Shown here piece after piece: positions 14,190 through 23,887 of a stretch of DNA of 64,000 nt. Within the stretch, counting starts at the first letter, position 1; every line of letters starts with the position of its first letter. This stretch comes from a virus. The stretch lies in the IMG/VR virus record IMGVR_UViG_3300011261_000157, positions 1 to 64,000 of that record; one strand, given 5' to 3'. The notes beneath the pieces were generated by a model. The model was given only the letters and a program-made list of their open reading frames with translations, searched no databases and was not told where the DNA came from. The position numbers were made by a program, and so were the translations under genes.

Positions 14190-15569
14190 ATGGCTAGTTT
14201 GTTACTATCAGAAGCAGCCAAACTTTCAAACGACGAAGTGGTAGAAGGTATCGTAGAAGATATCATCACTGAAGATATGTGGTTTCAATACCTACCTTTC
14301 GTTCAAATCAATGGCCTTTCACACAACTTCCAACGTGAAAAAGCCCTAGGCGCTGTTGACTTCGCTGGTATCGGTCAAGACCTAACTGGTGACGAGTATC
14401 GCGCAGGCGCTACTTTTGAGAACGTCACTGTAGGTATTGCAGCTATCGTTTCTGAGATCATCATTGATTCTCAAATCGACGATCAGCTATCAGATATCAA
14501 CTCTCAACTTCAAGTCCAGATCAGCTCTAAAGCTAAGGCGATGTCACGTTTCTTCATGAACGCGTGTATCAACTACGGCTCTAACGGCTTCGCTTTCACT
14601 CAAGCCGTTCACGGTAGAGTTGGCGCTGAGACTTTCGAAAATGCCCCTATGTTCAAAGGTATGAAAGCCCTATTGGACGAGGAAGTAGGTAACTCGGAAG
14701 ACGTTAACCACCCTAACTACAGCAATGGTGCAGCTACTCAGACTGTAACTCTTGAAGAAGATGATGCTTCTTCTGCTCGTTTCGGTCGTGACGGTCGTGT
14801 CTTCACTCTTGAGGACTTGGACAACTTGCTTGATATCGTAACTAAGGGCGCTGAGTTCTTGCTTATGAATAAAGCACAACGTCGTGTACTTAAGACACTA
14901 CTTCGTAACACAGGTGGCGGAACTGACGCTGCTCAGATCATGAGATCAGACCTAGGCCAAGGTAAGCCAATGCTTCACTACGGCGATACTCCGGTATTCA
15001 TTTCTGATTTCGTATCTAGCGTTGAGCCAGTACATCAAGTACATTCAACTGCGGTAACGATCGCTTCTACAACTGATACTTCAGTGACTCTATCAAGCGA
15101 CATCTCTGCTGAGATCGTAGCTTCTGTAGGTGCTGTATCAGCTTCTAACCCAGTGTTCCTAGTAGCACGTACGGGTTCTACTGGTAAGTGGTCTAAAGCG
15201 GTTCTAAAAGTAACTGCGGTAGCGGCTGCGGTTCTTACAATCGACCCTGCTTTCAAGATTACTGATGACGAGAAAAACCGTCCTCAAGCTCTAGCTGCAT
15301 TGTCTACGTACAACGTAACTACTGGATTGGTAAATAAAGCTGCCACTCTTTATGAGCGTGTTGATGGAACTTCAATCTACGCAGGTAAATTCGGTGAAGG
15401 TGAAGGCCTTTGCGGATTCACACTTGATATGAGTCAAGCGATTCAGATTAAGTACGTAGGTCCAGTTCGTGAGCGTGACCAAGAGCAATACCGCATGAAA
15501 TTCTATTGTGGTTTTGAATCTTATTCCCGTCTCGCAGTCGCAAGACTAAGAGCAGTATTACCTCTATAA
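14190..15569 (+). CDS. Major capsid protein
   Basis: 459 residues after a good AAGGAGA site and immediately downstream of the scaffold. The amino arm (VEDIITEDMWFQYLPFVQING) and the ALLDEEVG/LLMNKAQRRVLKTLL region fit HK97-fold coat proteins. A stretch near 285-355 is Val/Thr/Ser-rich and strand-like, probably an inserted surface domain. Codon use is biased to pyrimidine-ending codons compared with neighbours, as expected for the most abundant protein. A strong terminator follows. Scaffold and coat are expected to co-assemble around the portal. Confidence 0.85.
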   Translation: MASLLLSEAAKLSNDEVVEGIVEDIITEDMWFQYLPFVQINGLSHNFQREKALGAVDFAGIGQDLTGDEYRAGATFENVTVGIAAIVSEIIIDSQIDDQLSDINSQLQVQISSKAKAMSRFFMNACINYGSNGFAFTQAVHGRVGAETFENAPMFKGMKALLDEEVGNSEDVNHPNYSNGAATQTVTLEEDDASSARFGRDGRVFTLEDLDNLLDIVTKGAEFLLMNKAQRRVLKTLLRNTGGGTDAAQIMRSDLGQGKPMLHYGDTPVFISDFVSSVEPVHQVHSTAVTIASTTDTSVTLSSDISAEIVASVGAVSASNPVFLVARTGSTGKWSKAVLKVTAVAAAVLTIDPAFKITDDEKNRPQALAALSTYNVTTGLVNKAATLYERVDGTSIYAGKFGEGEGLCGFTLDMSQAIQIKYVGPVRERDQEQYRMKFYCGFESYSRLAVARLRAVLPL

Positions 15570-15591
15570 TCTAATTATAGACTAAGATACA

Positions 15592-15625
15592 GGGAGGGTA
15601 GTTAACGCTACCTTCCCTTCTTTTA
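15592..15625 (+). terminator. Strong terminator after the capsid gene
   Basis: Ten-pair stem GGGAGGGTAG / CTACCTTCCC with loop TTAACG, then TTCTTTTA. Confidence 0.85.
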
Positions 15626-15644
15626 ATGTTTAAACGGAGGAACC

Positions 15645-16163
15645 ATGAGTATTTATTATGGCGTAAAAAGCTCAAACAGAGAGTATATAGTCGTGAAACA
15701 TCAAATCAGCGGTATCAGCACCGAAATACTCGGTATCCGCTACATGGATGGGTTCGGCGTAGTTGCTAAAGACTCAAAAGAGCATAAGCGACTCAAACAG
15801 GTACGTATGGCCGTGGTGGATGAATTCCCAATCACATACCTATCTAAAGTAAAATCAGTAATCAACAAAGCCCAGATTAAAGCTATCTGGGGTCCAGATA
15901 TATACCGTTGCTACCTAGCACATGCAGATAAGAAAGAAGCTCAACCAGCCCCACTTAGAGAGGCGACAGAGCTACCTCGCTGTTCAGGTACTAAAGCCGA
16001 CGGAAGTCAATGTAAATCAGCAGCCTTAAGAGATTTCAAGCATTGCCGAACTCACATCGAGAGTGACGCTAAGCTTAAACCTTTCATCAAGGATATGAAA
16101 ATGATGCCCGTAAAAGAGAAGCGTCTATTTATAACTGAGGCTATTCAGAAAGCGAGAGGATAA
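15645..16163 (+). CDS. Hypothetical protein with a Cys/His zinc-binding motif (172 aa)
   Basis: After an ACGGAGGAACC site. The first 100 residues are mixed alpha/beta. Around 112-140 the pattern C-S-G-T-K..Q-C..H-C-R-T-H has three cysteines and a histidine in a short zinc-binding knuckle seen in many phage and bacterial proteins of unknown role. The end is helical and basic. Gene order (after coat protein) suggests a neck or regulatory function. Confidence 0.65.
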   Translation: MSIYYGVKSSNREYIVVKHQISGISTEILGIRYMDGFGVVAKDSKEHKRLKQVRMAVVDEFPITYLSKVKSVINKAQIKAIWGPDIYRCYLAHADKKEAQPAPLREATELPRCSGTKADGSQCKSAALRDFKHCRTHIESDAKLKPFIKDMKMMPVKEKRLFITEAIQKARG

Positions 16164-16414
16164 TGACTAGCGGATTAGAGAGTAAAGTAGATAAAATCAT
16201 AGAAGATGTGTCAGATATCAAATCCAGCCAAGCTAGAATAGAAGTCCACGTTGGCAAGAATACGAAAGATCTTTCAGAACACATGAAGAGGACTGATCTT
16301 AACGAGACTAGAATCTACAGGCTAGAGAAGATAGAGCAATGGCTCCGAGGCGCTACTTGGATAACCTTAGGTATCGGCGGGTTGCTTATTGCAGCCATTA
16401 AGCTACTAAAATAA
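16163..16414 (+). CDS. XhlA-like membrane protein (83 aa)
   Basis: Starts by overlapping the preceding TAA. The first 55 residues are a helix with heptads (LESKVDKIIEDVSDIKSSQARI) and the last 20 form one transmembrane segment (ATWITLGIGGLLIAAIKLLK). This layout is like XhlA/hemolysin-type proteins that assist holins. Because it lies among neck genes, another structural role is possible. Confidence 0.6.
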   Translation: MTSGLESKVDKIIEDVSDIKSSQARIEVHVGKNTKDLSEHMKRTDLNETRIYRLEKIEQWLRGATWITLGIGGLLIAAIKLLK

Positions 16415-16425
16415 TAGGACTAACC

Positions 16426-16755
16426 ATGCAAATTAAAGGCCACGTACATTATAGTGCGTTACTTAATGAGTTCGACTTAACCTTTTGGGTTGAAGATCAA
16501 GGAGCTATCGTAACCACTGACCTAGGGTCTCTTAATTGGCAACTCTATGATAAAAATGGAGTGATCATATCAGATCCAGAAGCTACCGAATCTGGAGTAG
16601 CCCCCCTAGCTAATGGTATCTACAATGGAACCTTAGTTAGCGATCCCGAATTCGTTCAGAACTACAATAGCTACTTAGTTAGAGTAGAGGTCGAAGTGGG
16701 AGACCCAGCGAGTACTTACTCCACTTTCATTCCGTTCATAATTACTAACCTGTAA
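16426..16755 (+). CDS. Beta-sandwich-like neck-region protein (109 aa)
   Basis: Alternating hydrophobic residues throughout (HVHYSALLNEFDLTFWV, SYLVRVEVEVGD) suggest an immunoglobulin-like domain. Similar strands occur in the first half of the next gene. Possibly a decoration or neck protein. Family not identified. Confidence 0.6.
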   Translation: MQIKGHVHYSALLNEFDLTFWVEDQGAIVTTDLGSLNWQLYDKNGVIISDPEATESGVAPLANGIYNGTLVSDPEFVQNYNSYLVRVEVEVGDPASTYSTFIPFIITNL

Positions 16756-16764
16756 GGAGACACC

Positions 16765-17577
16765 ATGGCCACAAGCCTCGGATTCAATTCAAAAACTCCT
16801 GTGTCTCAACAGGGCGGTAGTAATATAGTAAATAACACATCTAACCCTAGGATACCACCGTCAGCCAACGGCAGTCGCATAGAGCCTAAGGACAGCTACA
16901 AGTTCGTAGCTGGATCTAAAGCTATCTTTAAAGCGACCTTCACCGATACTGACAAGCCTATCCAAGTGGATACAGGAACAGCACCTAAGGCTGCTATATA
17001 TCAGGATAATATCTTGGTCGAGCAGGTTACAGGAGCCCTAGTACTAGGTCAAGTGTATGAGTACCAGTTTGAATGGGACATACCGGCTGACATAAGTACT
17101 AAAGGTCACACCTACCAAGTCTTATATAGTGGCTTCTTAGGCGGTACCGAGTACGTCTGGGGTAATGAGTACTTCGAGATTAACCTATCACCTTCAAACA
17201 TCAAACTGAAGGTTCAAGCTTACGCCACAGTCGATGAGCTTCGTATGGATAAGTTCAATATTGATAGTTACTTACCTGAAGACTTAAGTAAAGACAAAGC
17301 AGCGAGAGACCACCTACTACATCAGCAGTTAGTTAGCGCTAGCAAGTGGTTAAATGGTCAACTTAATCTACGTGACTTCCACAGTAGCTACAACGACAAC
17401 TTCAACCAGTTCACTAGGTACTACGCCATATGGTCGATCCTAGGTCAGAGTATGGGAGAAGAAGGTAGCGCGGTTAGTGATCGTTCTCTTCGTTTTTGGG
17501 AAGAGAAGTGGAGAGCTGTACTTAAGCAGATCAAGATGCATAGTCAATTAAGTAATATACCAGCCGGCAGAGCCTAA
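16765..17577 (+). CDS. Probable neck / head-completion protein (270 aa)
   Basis: Two parts: residues about 40-150 are beta-rich and Ig-like (AIFKATFTDTDKPIQVD, YEYQFEWDIPAD), and about 155-270 are helical (VDELRMDKFNIDSYL, HLLHQQLVSASKWLNGQL, LRFWEEKWRAVLKQI). The helical part resembles adaptor proteins that sit under the portal. AAGGAGA precedes the ATG. The assignment relies on order between head and tail genes. Confidence 0.6.
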   Translation: MATSLGFNSKTPVSQQGGSNIVNNTSNPRIPPSANGSRIEPKDSYKFVAGSKAIFKATFTDTDKPIQVDTGTAPKAAIYQDNILVEQVTGALVLGQVYEYQFEWDIPADISTKGHTYQVLYSGFLGGTEYVWGNEYFEINLSPSNIKLKVQAYATVDELRMDKFNIDSYLPEDLSKDKAARDHLLHQQLVSASKWLNGQLNLRDFHSSYNDNFNQFTRYYAIWSILGQSMGEEGSAVSDRSLRFWEEKWRAVLKQIKMHSQLSNIPAGRA

Positions 17578-17588
17578 TCGGAGGTCTT

Positions 17589-18191
17589 ATGTCTAAGTCT
17601 AAATTCGAAGTTAGGATGGAGTTAAGCAAGTCTGACTTGAAAGCCTTAGATAAAGACCTAGATAAACTCTTAACTGGAATAGGTAGAGAGTTAGCTTCAG
17701 CTCCTAAAATGCAACCGATGGTAGATAAGATCCAGAAAGGCATGTCCGAGAACGCCATGAAGTTCACCAACCATGAAGTTTGGGCTCATAATAAAGAAGT
17801 AGCTCGTAGGGCCGGATTGATTGATTTCGACAGCCCCCTAATGGTGACAGGTCAATTAGTAAACGACTTCATATACCATGCTGGAAAGCCCAAGATCAGT
17901 CAGCTACCTTACTCAAATGAGTTCGTAGTTGGAATGTTTACTTGGGCAGACAAAGTGAGAAAGAGACCTACCTCTAGGCATATCTTAAATGAGACGGCCA
18001 AGAAGAGAGGGTACGGTAAGATCGACGAGGAAGCTCAGAAGTTCACTCACATAAAGACGACTGACTTAGTTAGAATGATCATGAAGTCCCCTAGGTACCC
18101 AATTATGGATTCTATTATGAGCCTATATGATAAGGATGTCACCTTACATATGGAGCGTCTCATAAATGAAGCATTCAGTAAGAGGAAGTAA
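17589..18191 (+). CDS. Probable neck or tail-completion protein (200 aa)
   Basis: Helical amino half (LSKSDLKALDKDLDKLLTGI) followed by a segment with KEVARRAGLIDFDSPLMVTGQLVND and KVRKRPTSRHILNET. The general plan of HK97 gp10-like head-tail joining proteins fits (helix, then a beta region with the LMVTGQL strand). It sits between the adaptor-like and sheath genes, with a four-base gap to the next gene. Confidence 0.6.
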   Translation: MSKSKFEVRMELSKSDLKALDKDLDKLLTGIGRELASAPKMQPMVDKIQKGMSENAMKFTNHEVWAHNKEVARRAGLIDFDSPLMVTGQLVNDFIYHAGKPKISQLPYSNEFVVGMFTWADKVRKRPTSRHILNETAKKRGYGKIDEEAQKFTHIKTTDLVRMIMKSPRYPIMDSIMSLYDKDVTLHMERLINEAFSKRK

Positions 18192-18194
18192 TCC

Positions 18195-19622
18195 ATGAGT
18201 AGTAGACAGACTATTAAGGACATCGAAGAAGCTCTTAAGAGAGATATAACACGTCTGACTACCCATTACCCTCAGACTAAGACCAACACAGGGACACAGA
18301 CCACTTACGATGTATTTACAGGGGATGTTAAAGCCATCCCTCTAAAGGCGCACTTCTATGATGAGAGTTCAAACCCTAATCATGTGCAGTATCCTAGAGT
18401 AGATATAAAGTTCGAGGAAATAGAAGAAGACAGAGAGTCAGGTCGTATGGTCTCCTTATGGGAAGCTAGAAACACTGATTACAACCAGCTAGCTTGGCCT
18501 AACCAAGATAGACCTGCTGTTTACTACCGCTTAGCTAGTGGAGTAGACGGAGTTACCTCTGGAGACAACTTCTTGATATCTCCCTACAACACTAAATTAG
18601 TGGAGTCGGGAAACATAGTCTCAATACTAACAGGCAATAACAAAGGAAGGTACAAGGTATTATCGGTAGACTATACCAATAGCATAATCACCTTAGATCC
18701 AACTTTGGTAAGCAATATAGACGCAATATCATACAATGAAAGTACTAGGAAACTATACCTATTAAATCCTACTGATTTATCAGCCGTAAAAGCAGGGGAT
18801 GTCTTTGAAGACGCTAATAGCACTAGGTTTCCAATACTCAATGTGAATATCAATAAGAGAGAACTCTACCTAGGAGGTAGTGGAACTCCCGCTTTAGTAG
18901 CTGGAGCCACCATACTTAGGGATGGGGATGTACTAGGGAACATAGACATATCAGCCGTAAAATATGTCATCATGGACGCTAACAGACCTCTTATTTACCA
19001 GCCATGTAACTCACCTCAGACTGAGGCTTGGGATACAGAGAACTACGCTACTCCGTTCAATTACCATTGGACAGTAGAGATCAAGAACAAAGAGAGACAA
19101 GCACACATCTCAATAGCAGATAGAGTCTCAGAGACTTTAATCAACCGTACCAGACGAGCATTAGATATCTTACTAAGGACGCCTGACTCAGCCGAATCAG
19201 AAGTAGAAGATGGACCCTACCTAGGAATGTCAAATGTTATTAAAGTACGAGATGCCAGTAAGATGTCAGTGAATGACTCAGTGTACTTAATCAACCAGTA
19301 CAAGATCAGCGACAACAACCAGATCATCGATATTGACTACAACACCAACACCGTAACCTTACGTTTTGAGGTATCTTCTGAATTCAATGTTTACAATGAA
19401 GCGAAGATAGTAACCAAAGCTAAGCTCAAGCTGTGGGGGATGTACCTAGTTAATGGAAATGGAGTGATGGGGCAAGACTCGCTAAACAACTTCTTCCGTC
19501 AAGAATACAGATTTAAGATAGAAGGGTGGAAAGAAGACGAAGCTTCCCAAACAACTCAATCAGCAGTGACCGAAGTGGATGTAAATCCTAAAACCTTCGA
19601 CGGTGGGGATCTAAGTTGTTAA
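18195..19622 (+). CDS. Tail-completion/terminator-like structural protein (475 aa)
   Basis: Residues 1-110 and about 250-300 are unlike its neighbours, with a helix near 300 (ISIADRVSETLINRTRRALDILL) as in tail-terminator proteins. Between about 115 and 245 and again near 345-395 lie copies of the beta module seen in other virion proteins here (AVKAGDVFEDANSTRFPILNV). It is the last gene before the sheath block. Exact role inferred from position. Confidence 0.6.
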   Translation: MSSRQTIKDIEEALKRDITRLTTHYPQTKTNTGTQTTYDVFTGDVKAIPLKAHFYDESSNPNHVQYPRVDIKFEEIEEDRESGRMVSLWEARNTDYNQLAWPNQDRPAVYYRLASGVDGVTSGDNFLISPYNTKLVESGNIVSILTGNNKGRYKVLSVDYTNSIITLDPTLVSNIDAISYNESTRKLYLLNPTDLSAVKAGDVFEDANSTRFPILNVNINKRELYLGGSGTPALVAGATILRDGDVLGNIDISAVKYVIMDANRPLIYQPCNSPQTEAWDTENYATPFNYHWTVEIKNKERQAHISIADRVSETLINRTRRALDILLRTPDSAESEVEDGPYLGMSNVIKVRDASKMSVNDSVYLINQYKISDNNQIIDIDYNTNTVTLRFEVSSEFNVYNEAKIVTKAKLKLWGMYLVNGNGVMGQDSLNNFFRQEYRFKIEGWKEDEASQTTQSAVTEVDVNPKTFDGGDLSC

Positions 19623-19637
19623 TACCAAAGGAACGCA

Positions 19638-19919
19638 ATGAATAAGTATAGAGTACTTAAATCATACCCAAAGAGAATATCAAACTCAGGCCGACTAGTG
19701 ACCTTACGTCCTAACAGTATCGTGTACCTCAAGCAAGAGGCGCAGGTAATTAGGTTAGTTAAGCTCGGATTTATCAAGCCTGTATCAGGTCTTCCTGATA
19801 AGAAGCGTAAAGATAAAGCAGAGCCAGTGAAAGCTAGCTCAGAGACGAAAAGAGTAAGTAAGTCTGATTACTTAAATAAAAAGAAGAATAAGGATGTTTC
19901 GGACGAGAAGAAGTCTTAA
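19638..19919 (+). CDS. Small basic protein before the sheath (93 aa)
   Basis: First half is strand-like (MNKYRVLKSYPKRI, SIVYLKQEAQVIRLVKLGFI). The second half is Lys/Asp/Ser-rich and probably disordered. Position between neck and sheath suggests a minor tail component. Family unknown. Confidence 0.6.
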   Translation: MNKYRVLKSYPKRISNSGRLVTLRPNSIVYLKQEAQVIRLVKLGFIKPVSGLPDKKRKDKAEPVKASSETKRVSKSDYLNKKKNKDVSDEKKS

Positions 19920-19945
19920 ACATCTATAACTCATAGGAGTAAACA

Positions 19946-22567
19946 ATGGCATTAAACACAAACATAGGGCCAGAAAGAGTAGAAGCTACTCTCAGTCCTA
20001 TCGGTACAGTGTTGCCTCAAGGCGCAGCCACAGCTAGAACAGCAGTGCTTCTAGCTACTGACTTCGCATCAGCTCCATTAAACACCGCTGTCACAGTGAC
20101 CAGCTTAAGTCAATTCGAGCAATTGTTTGGAAGCATTTCCAACATGGGCGAAGTGTACTTGAACGTAAAAGGTTACTATGAAAACGCAGGTGTTGGAACT
20201 GAATTAGTGGTAGTAGCTGTTAGTCCTTCAGGGATTACAGGTAGCCCACTAGAGATAGCTTTGAACCAAAACGACCGAGCTATCGTAGGTAGTTTAGCTC
20301 AAATTCTAGACGACGGGGACTTGAATGCCTCTATCGTTCTAACTAGTTACACCCCATCAACAGGTGTAGCTGCTCTTGATTTAACAGGAGCAACCCTCTC
20401 TACTTTGGATAATGTCAAAGTAGGAGATATGCTTAAAGACGCAAGTGGTAAGTTGTACCCAATCCTAGCCGTATCTGTAGGTTCGGACTCAGTAACTATC
20501 CAATCTGGCTTAGATGCTCAGTTGGTTAAGTCTGCTAAGTCGGTAGCTGCTGACGGAGCTACAGGCTTGAGTATCGTTAGACTCTACCCTGAAGGTGCTT
20601 ACAGCGGTAAGACAGCTATCCAAGAAGGTGCTGATTACGGTGTTTCAGTTTCAGTTACAGTAGCAGGCGACATCCTTACTACTTCAGGTTTCGACTCATA
20701 CCTCAACAACGTACAAGAAGGCGACATCATCACTGACGGCGACTCGGAAGAGTATTTGATCGTAGATGTGATCGATGGCAATAACCTTCAAGTGGACCGC
20801 GAAGGCCTATCAGCAGGCGTGGTAACCTTTACTAGAGGTGTTAAGAATAAGATCATCCAGTCAACTTACGATGCAGGTGCGTCTGAGCTTTCTATTGGAT
20901 CAGCTCCAGTTTCAGCCGAAGCGGGAAGCATTGTATTCAACCTAGCCGACTCATCCACTTACCCAGCTAACCAAAGTCTAGTGGGTAAATTCCTTAAGTT
21001 CAGCGATGACTCACAAGCTCAGATTACAGAGAACTCGATCGTAGCTAACAATGCAGTAACGATCAGCTCTTTCGCAGGGGCTATTTCGTATGTAGCTTCT
21101 ACAGGCGTAGTAACTCTGCCAGGCGGATCAACAGCTATTACAGACGGTGCTAAAGCCGGTGATGTATTCGTTGACAGCTTAGGTAAAGAGTTCGTAATCC
21201 ATGCAGTACCAACCGAGACTACTATCCGTATTGATAAGAACCTAGCTTCTCCTAATCCTCTTGCAGGATCTAAGATTTCTAAGGGCCTTATCGAACTAAG
21301 CTTAGCTGCTAGTGCTGACTTCAGTGCTAAAGTAGTAGGTGAAGCTGGAGCCGACGCCTCAGCCGAGATCCATGCTATCGCTAATAGCTTGGTATTCGCT
21401 TCAGGAACTAGCCTTGCTTCAGATGATTACTTCATCATGGAGCCTTCAGTTCAAGCTGCTGATTATATCGGAAGTGAAGCTGATGCAAGCGGTCTATATG
21501 CCTTAGAGGCAGTGCCTGTAATTAACCTAGTAACTATCCCCGGCGTTTATGAGCCTTCAGTTCAAGCAGCTCTAGCTGATTACTGTAGTATCACTCGTCA
21601 GGATTGTATGTCATTACTAGCTATCCCTGAATTCATCAGCTCAGCAGCTAATGACTCATTGGTAGTTGGTAACCTAAGCATGAGTTCACTAGTCGAGTCG
21701 GAGCAAGGTGTTGTAATCACATTTACAGGATCACCTGACTTATCTAGCGTAGCCGTGTACGACATCCTACAAGTAGGTAGTTCTAAGTTTACAGTTAAGG
21801 CTGTGAGTGATCAGGATGATCAGATCGTACTATTCCAAACTACAGGGGTACCTTTAACAGGTGCAATCTCTGTGTTCAGCCCGTCAGCAGTTAGTTGGAA
21901 AGATGTAATCGTCAATAAACCTTCAACTAAGGCTGCTTGGTATTACAACCACCTAATCGTTCAGAACGGAGCTTCTCAATCTATCGTAGACCCTGTACTT
22001 CACGTAGCAGGCGTTATGAATAGAATTGATAGAAATATCAGCATCGGTGGCGTATCACACGCTCCAGCCGGTATTCAATACGCCCAACTAGCAGGTATCA
22101 TCGGACTTCAACTCGACATTAGCGAGAAGAAAGATGGCGGACCTCTACGTCTAGCTTATATCAATCGAATCACTTCATCTGCCGGTAACGGTAGATACAT
22201 ATTCGGCGGATACTCAGCAGCGGGCAACTCAGCTACTCCAGACGAGAAGTTGATACAGGTAATGAGATCATTGATGTTCATTAAGAACAGCCTTGAGCCA
22301 GGCCTAATTGGTTTCCTATGGGAAAACAACAGTCCTATTACACGTCAGAACATTGCTAATGCAGCTCTCAACTTCTTACGTGCTAATGCTTACCTATTCC
22401 CAGCAGGTCTACCTGAAAATGAACAATTCCAAGTTGAGCTGGTTCAGCCAACACAGACGGATATTGATCAAGGCTTAGTGAAGCTGGTTTTACGTTGTAG
22501 ATTCAATACTGCGATAAGATTTATTGATATTGATTTGGCCTTCCCACTTCCACAAGCAGAAGCTTAA
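19946..22567 (+). CDS. Tail sheath protein
   Basis: 873 residues, long for a sheath. The carboxy 230 residues carry the conserved sheath domain: KPSTKAAWYYNHLIVQNG, GVMNRIDRN, an AYINRITSS segment, LFIKNSLEPG-like helix and FNTAIRFIDIDLAFPL at the end. The amino and middle parts hold at least four copies of a beta module (VKVGDMLKDASGKLYPIL, VQEGDIITDGDSEEYLIV, AKAGDVFVDSLGKEFVI) that enlarges the outer surface. It polymerises around the tube encoded downstream and contracts during infection. GGAGT precedes the ATG. Confidence 0.9.
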   Translation: MALNTNIGPERVEATLSPIGTVLPQGAATARTAVLLATDFASAPLNTAVTVTSLSQFEQLFGSISNMGEVYLNVKGYYENAGVGTELVVVAVSPSGITGSPLEIALNQNDRAIVGSLAQILDDGDLNASIVLTSYTPSTGVAALDLTGATLSTLDNVKVGDMLKDASGKLYPILAVSVGSDSVTIQSGLDAQLVKSAKSVAADGATGLSIVRLYPEGAYSGKTAIQEGADYGVSVSVTVAGDILTTSGFDSYLNNVQEGDIITDGDSEEYLIVDVIDGNNLQVDREGLSAGVVTFTRGVKNKIIQSTYDAGASELSIGSAPVSAEAGSIVFNLADSSTYPANQSLVGKFLKFSDDSQAQITENSIVANNAVTISSFAGAISYVASTGVVTLPGGSTAITDGAKAGDVFVDSLGKEFVIHAVPTETTIRIDKNLASPNPLAGSKISKGLIELSLAASADFSAKVVGEAGADASAEIHAIANSLVFASGTSLASDDYFIMEPSVQAADYIGSEADASGLYALEAVPVINLVTIPGVYEPSVQAALADYCSITRQDCMSLLAIPEFISSAANDSLVVGNLSMSSLVESEQGVVITFTGSPDLSSVAVYDILQVGSSKFTVKAVSDQDDQIVLFQTTGVPLTGAISVFSPSAVSWKDVIVNKPSTKAAWYYNHLIVQNGASQSIVDPVLHVAGVMNRIDRNISIGGVSHAPAGIQYAQLAGIIGLQLDISEKKDGGPLRLAYINRITSSAGNGRYIFGGYSAAGNSATPDEKLIQVMRSLMFIKNSLEPGLIGFLWENNSPITRQNIANAALNFLRANAYLFPAGLPENEQFQVELVQPTQTDIDQGLVKLVLRCRFNTAIRFIDIDLAFPLPQAEA

Positions 22568-22581
22568 TATAGGAGATACAT

Positions 22582-23112
22582 ATGGCACGTTCAGCCAGTT
22601 TCGACCCTATCGATAACTTTAGGTACTTAGTAAGTTTCCTAGGTTCAGATGGTCAAGAGACACTTACAAAAGCCGGATTCAGTCAGTGTGGTCTACCTAC
22701 AGCTTCAACTGGGGAGATCACCTACCGAGAAGGTACTTACCGTGATACAATGGAGAAGTCGTCAGGCTTGACTTCCTATGGAGACGTAACACTCTCTAGG
22801 GGAGTCACTTCAGAGCAGGACTTCTATCTCTGGTTGCAACAGCACAAGAAATCAGCAGCAAACGTACGAGGTTCAGACGGAGGCTTTACAGCAGCCGATA
22901 CTAGACCCACTGACGATGCCCAGAACGACTATAGACGTACTATCGTAATTACAGTGTTAGGGAGAGATTCCGAACCTGTTAAGCGTTGGACTATCTATAA
23001 CGCTCACATCGCAGAATACGTGCCTGGCGACGGTCTTGATGCAAGCGCCGAATCCAAATTAATTTCCTCACTTACCCTACGCCACGAGGGGTTTGATGAG
23101 GTACTACTGTAA
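22582..23112 (+). CDS. Tail tube protein (176 aa)
   Basis: Directly after the sheath. Starts MARSASFDPIDNFRYLVSF and contains the ITYREGTYRDTMEKSSGLTSYG loop and VTLSRGVTSEQDFYLWLQ strand typical of T4 gp19-like tube proteins. A strong terminator follows, consistent with this being the abundant major tube subunit. Two related genes lie downstream. Confidence 0.9.
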   Translation: MARSASFDPIDNFRYLVSFLGSDGQETLTKAGFSQCGLPTASTGEITYREGTYRDTMEKSSGLTSYGDVTLSRGVTSEQDFYLWLQQHKKSAANVRGSDGGFTAADTRPTDDAQNDYRRTIVITVLGRDSEPVKRWTIYNAHIAEYVPGDGLDASAESKLISSLTLRHEGFDEVLL

Positions 23113-23136
23113 TACTTAAACTATTACATTTACAGA

Positions 23137-23166
23137 GAGGGGAGCTTAACGGCTCCCCTCTTTTTT
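23137..23166 (+). terminator. Strong terminator after the tube gene
   Basis: GAGGGGAGC, loop TTAACG, GCTCCCCTC, followed by TTTTTT. Same loop as the terminator after the capsid gene. Confidence 0.9.
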
Positions 23167-23185
23167 AGTATAAGAAGAGGTAATA

Positions 23186-23887
23186 ATGGCTAGATCAGGC
23201 AGACACGACCCCGTTACGAGTTTTAGATTTGAGGTCCAGCTAATTAGCCTATCGTTAGCGCCCACTCAGATAATCAACGGACTCAAGAATGGAGGCTTAT
23301 CTCAGTTCTCCAGAGCAGGATTCGCTACCTGTAGTATACCTGAGTCATCCACTACGGTTACTGAGTATCGAGAGAACGTGGACAACTTCAGCATGAAGAA
23401 GATCCCCGGCCTCACTAAATTCAATGATATAACACTTACACGAGGGGTAATAGCTCCTCCTGACCCATCTCTTTTCAAAGTAGATACCAAGTTCAGCTCC
23501 AAAGAAGAGTCTCAAGGTAATGACTTCTACAAATGGGTTCAGCAAGTGGCTAGTTTCAACCCTGCATTATCGATAGCTCAGACTATATCAGGGACTACCA
23601 GAAACGCCATACTTAGACAATCTCAAGACTTCAGAAAAGACATGATTATCATCATGAGAGATAGAGAAGGTAAGGCAGCTAGACGTTGGTACTTACTAGA
23701 CGTATGGCCAAAAGACTACAAGGGCGGATCAGATCTAGATGCTGCGTCAGCCGCAATAAGTATGGAATCACTAACTCTAACTTATGAAGTAGCCTTTGAA
23801 CTACCAAGCGCCTTAAGTGCAGCTACTGAATTGATAGCTAATATCTTTCAAGGACCTGAAGCCGACTTACTAGGAGGGTTGCTTTAA
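23186..23887 (+). CDS. Tail tube paralogue (233 aa)
   Basis: Starts MARSGRHDPVTSFRFEVQL and keeps the family landmarks (TVTEYRENVDNFSMKKIPGLT, ITLTRGVI, NDFYKWVQQV, DLDAASAAISMESLTLTYE). It is about 57 residues longer, mainly in the first loop and the carboxy end. Probably forms a specialised ring at one end of the tube, as tube-initiator paralogues do in other contractile machines. A VF-tail gene overlaps its stop. Confidence 0.85.
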   Translation: MARSGRHDPVTSFRFEVQLISLSLAPTQIINGLKNGGLSQFSRAGFATCSIPESSTTVTEYRENVDNFSMKKIPGLTKFNDITLTRGVIAPPDPSLFKVDTKFSSKEESQGNDFYKWVQQVASFNPALSIAQTISGTTRNAILRQSQDFRKDMIIIMRDREGKAARRWYLLDVWPKDYKGGSDLDAASAAISMESLTLTYEVAFELPSALSAATELIANIFQGPEADLLGGLL

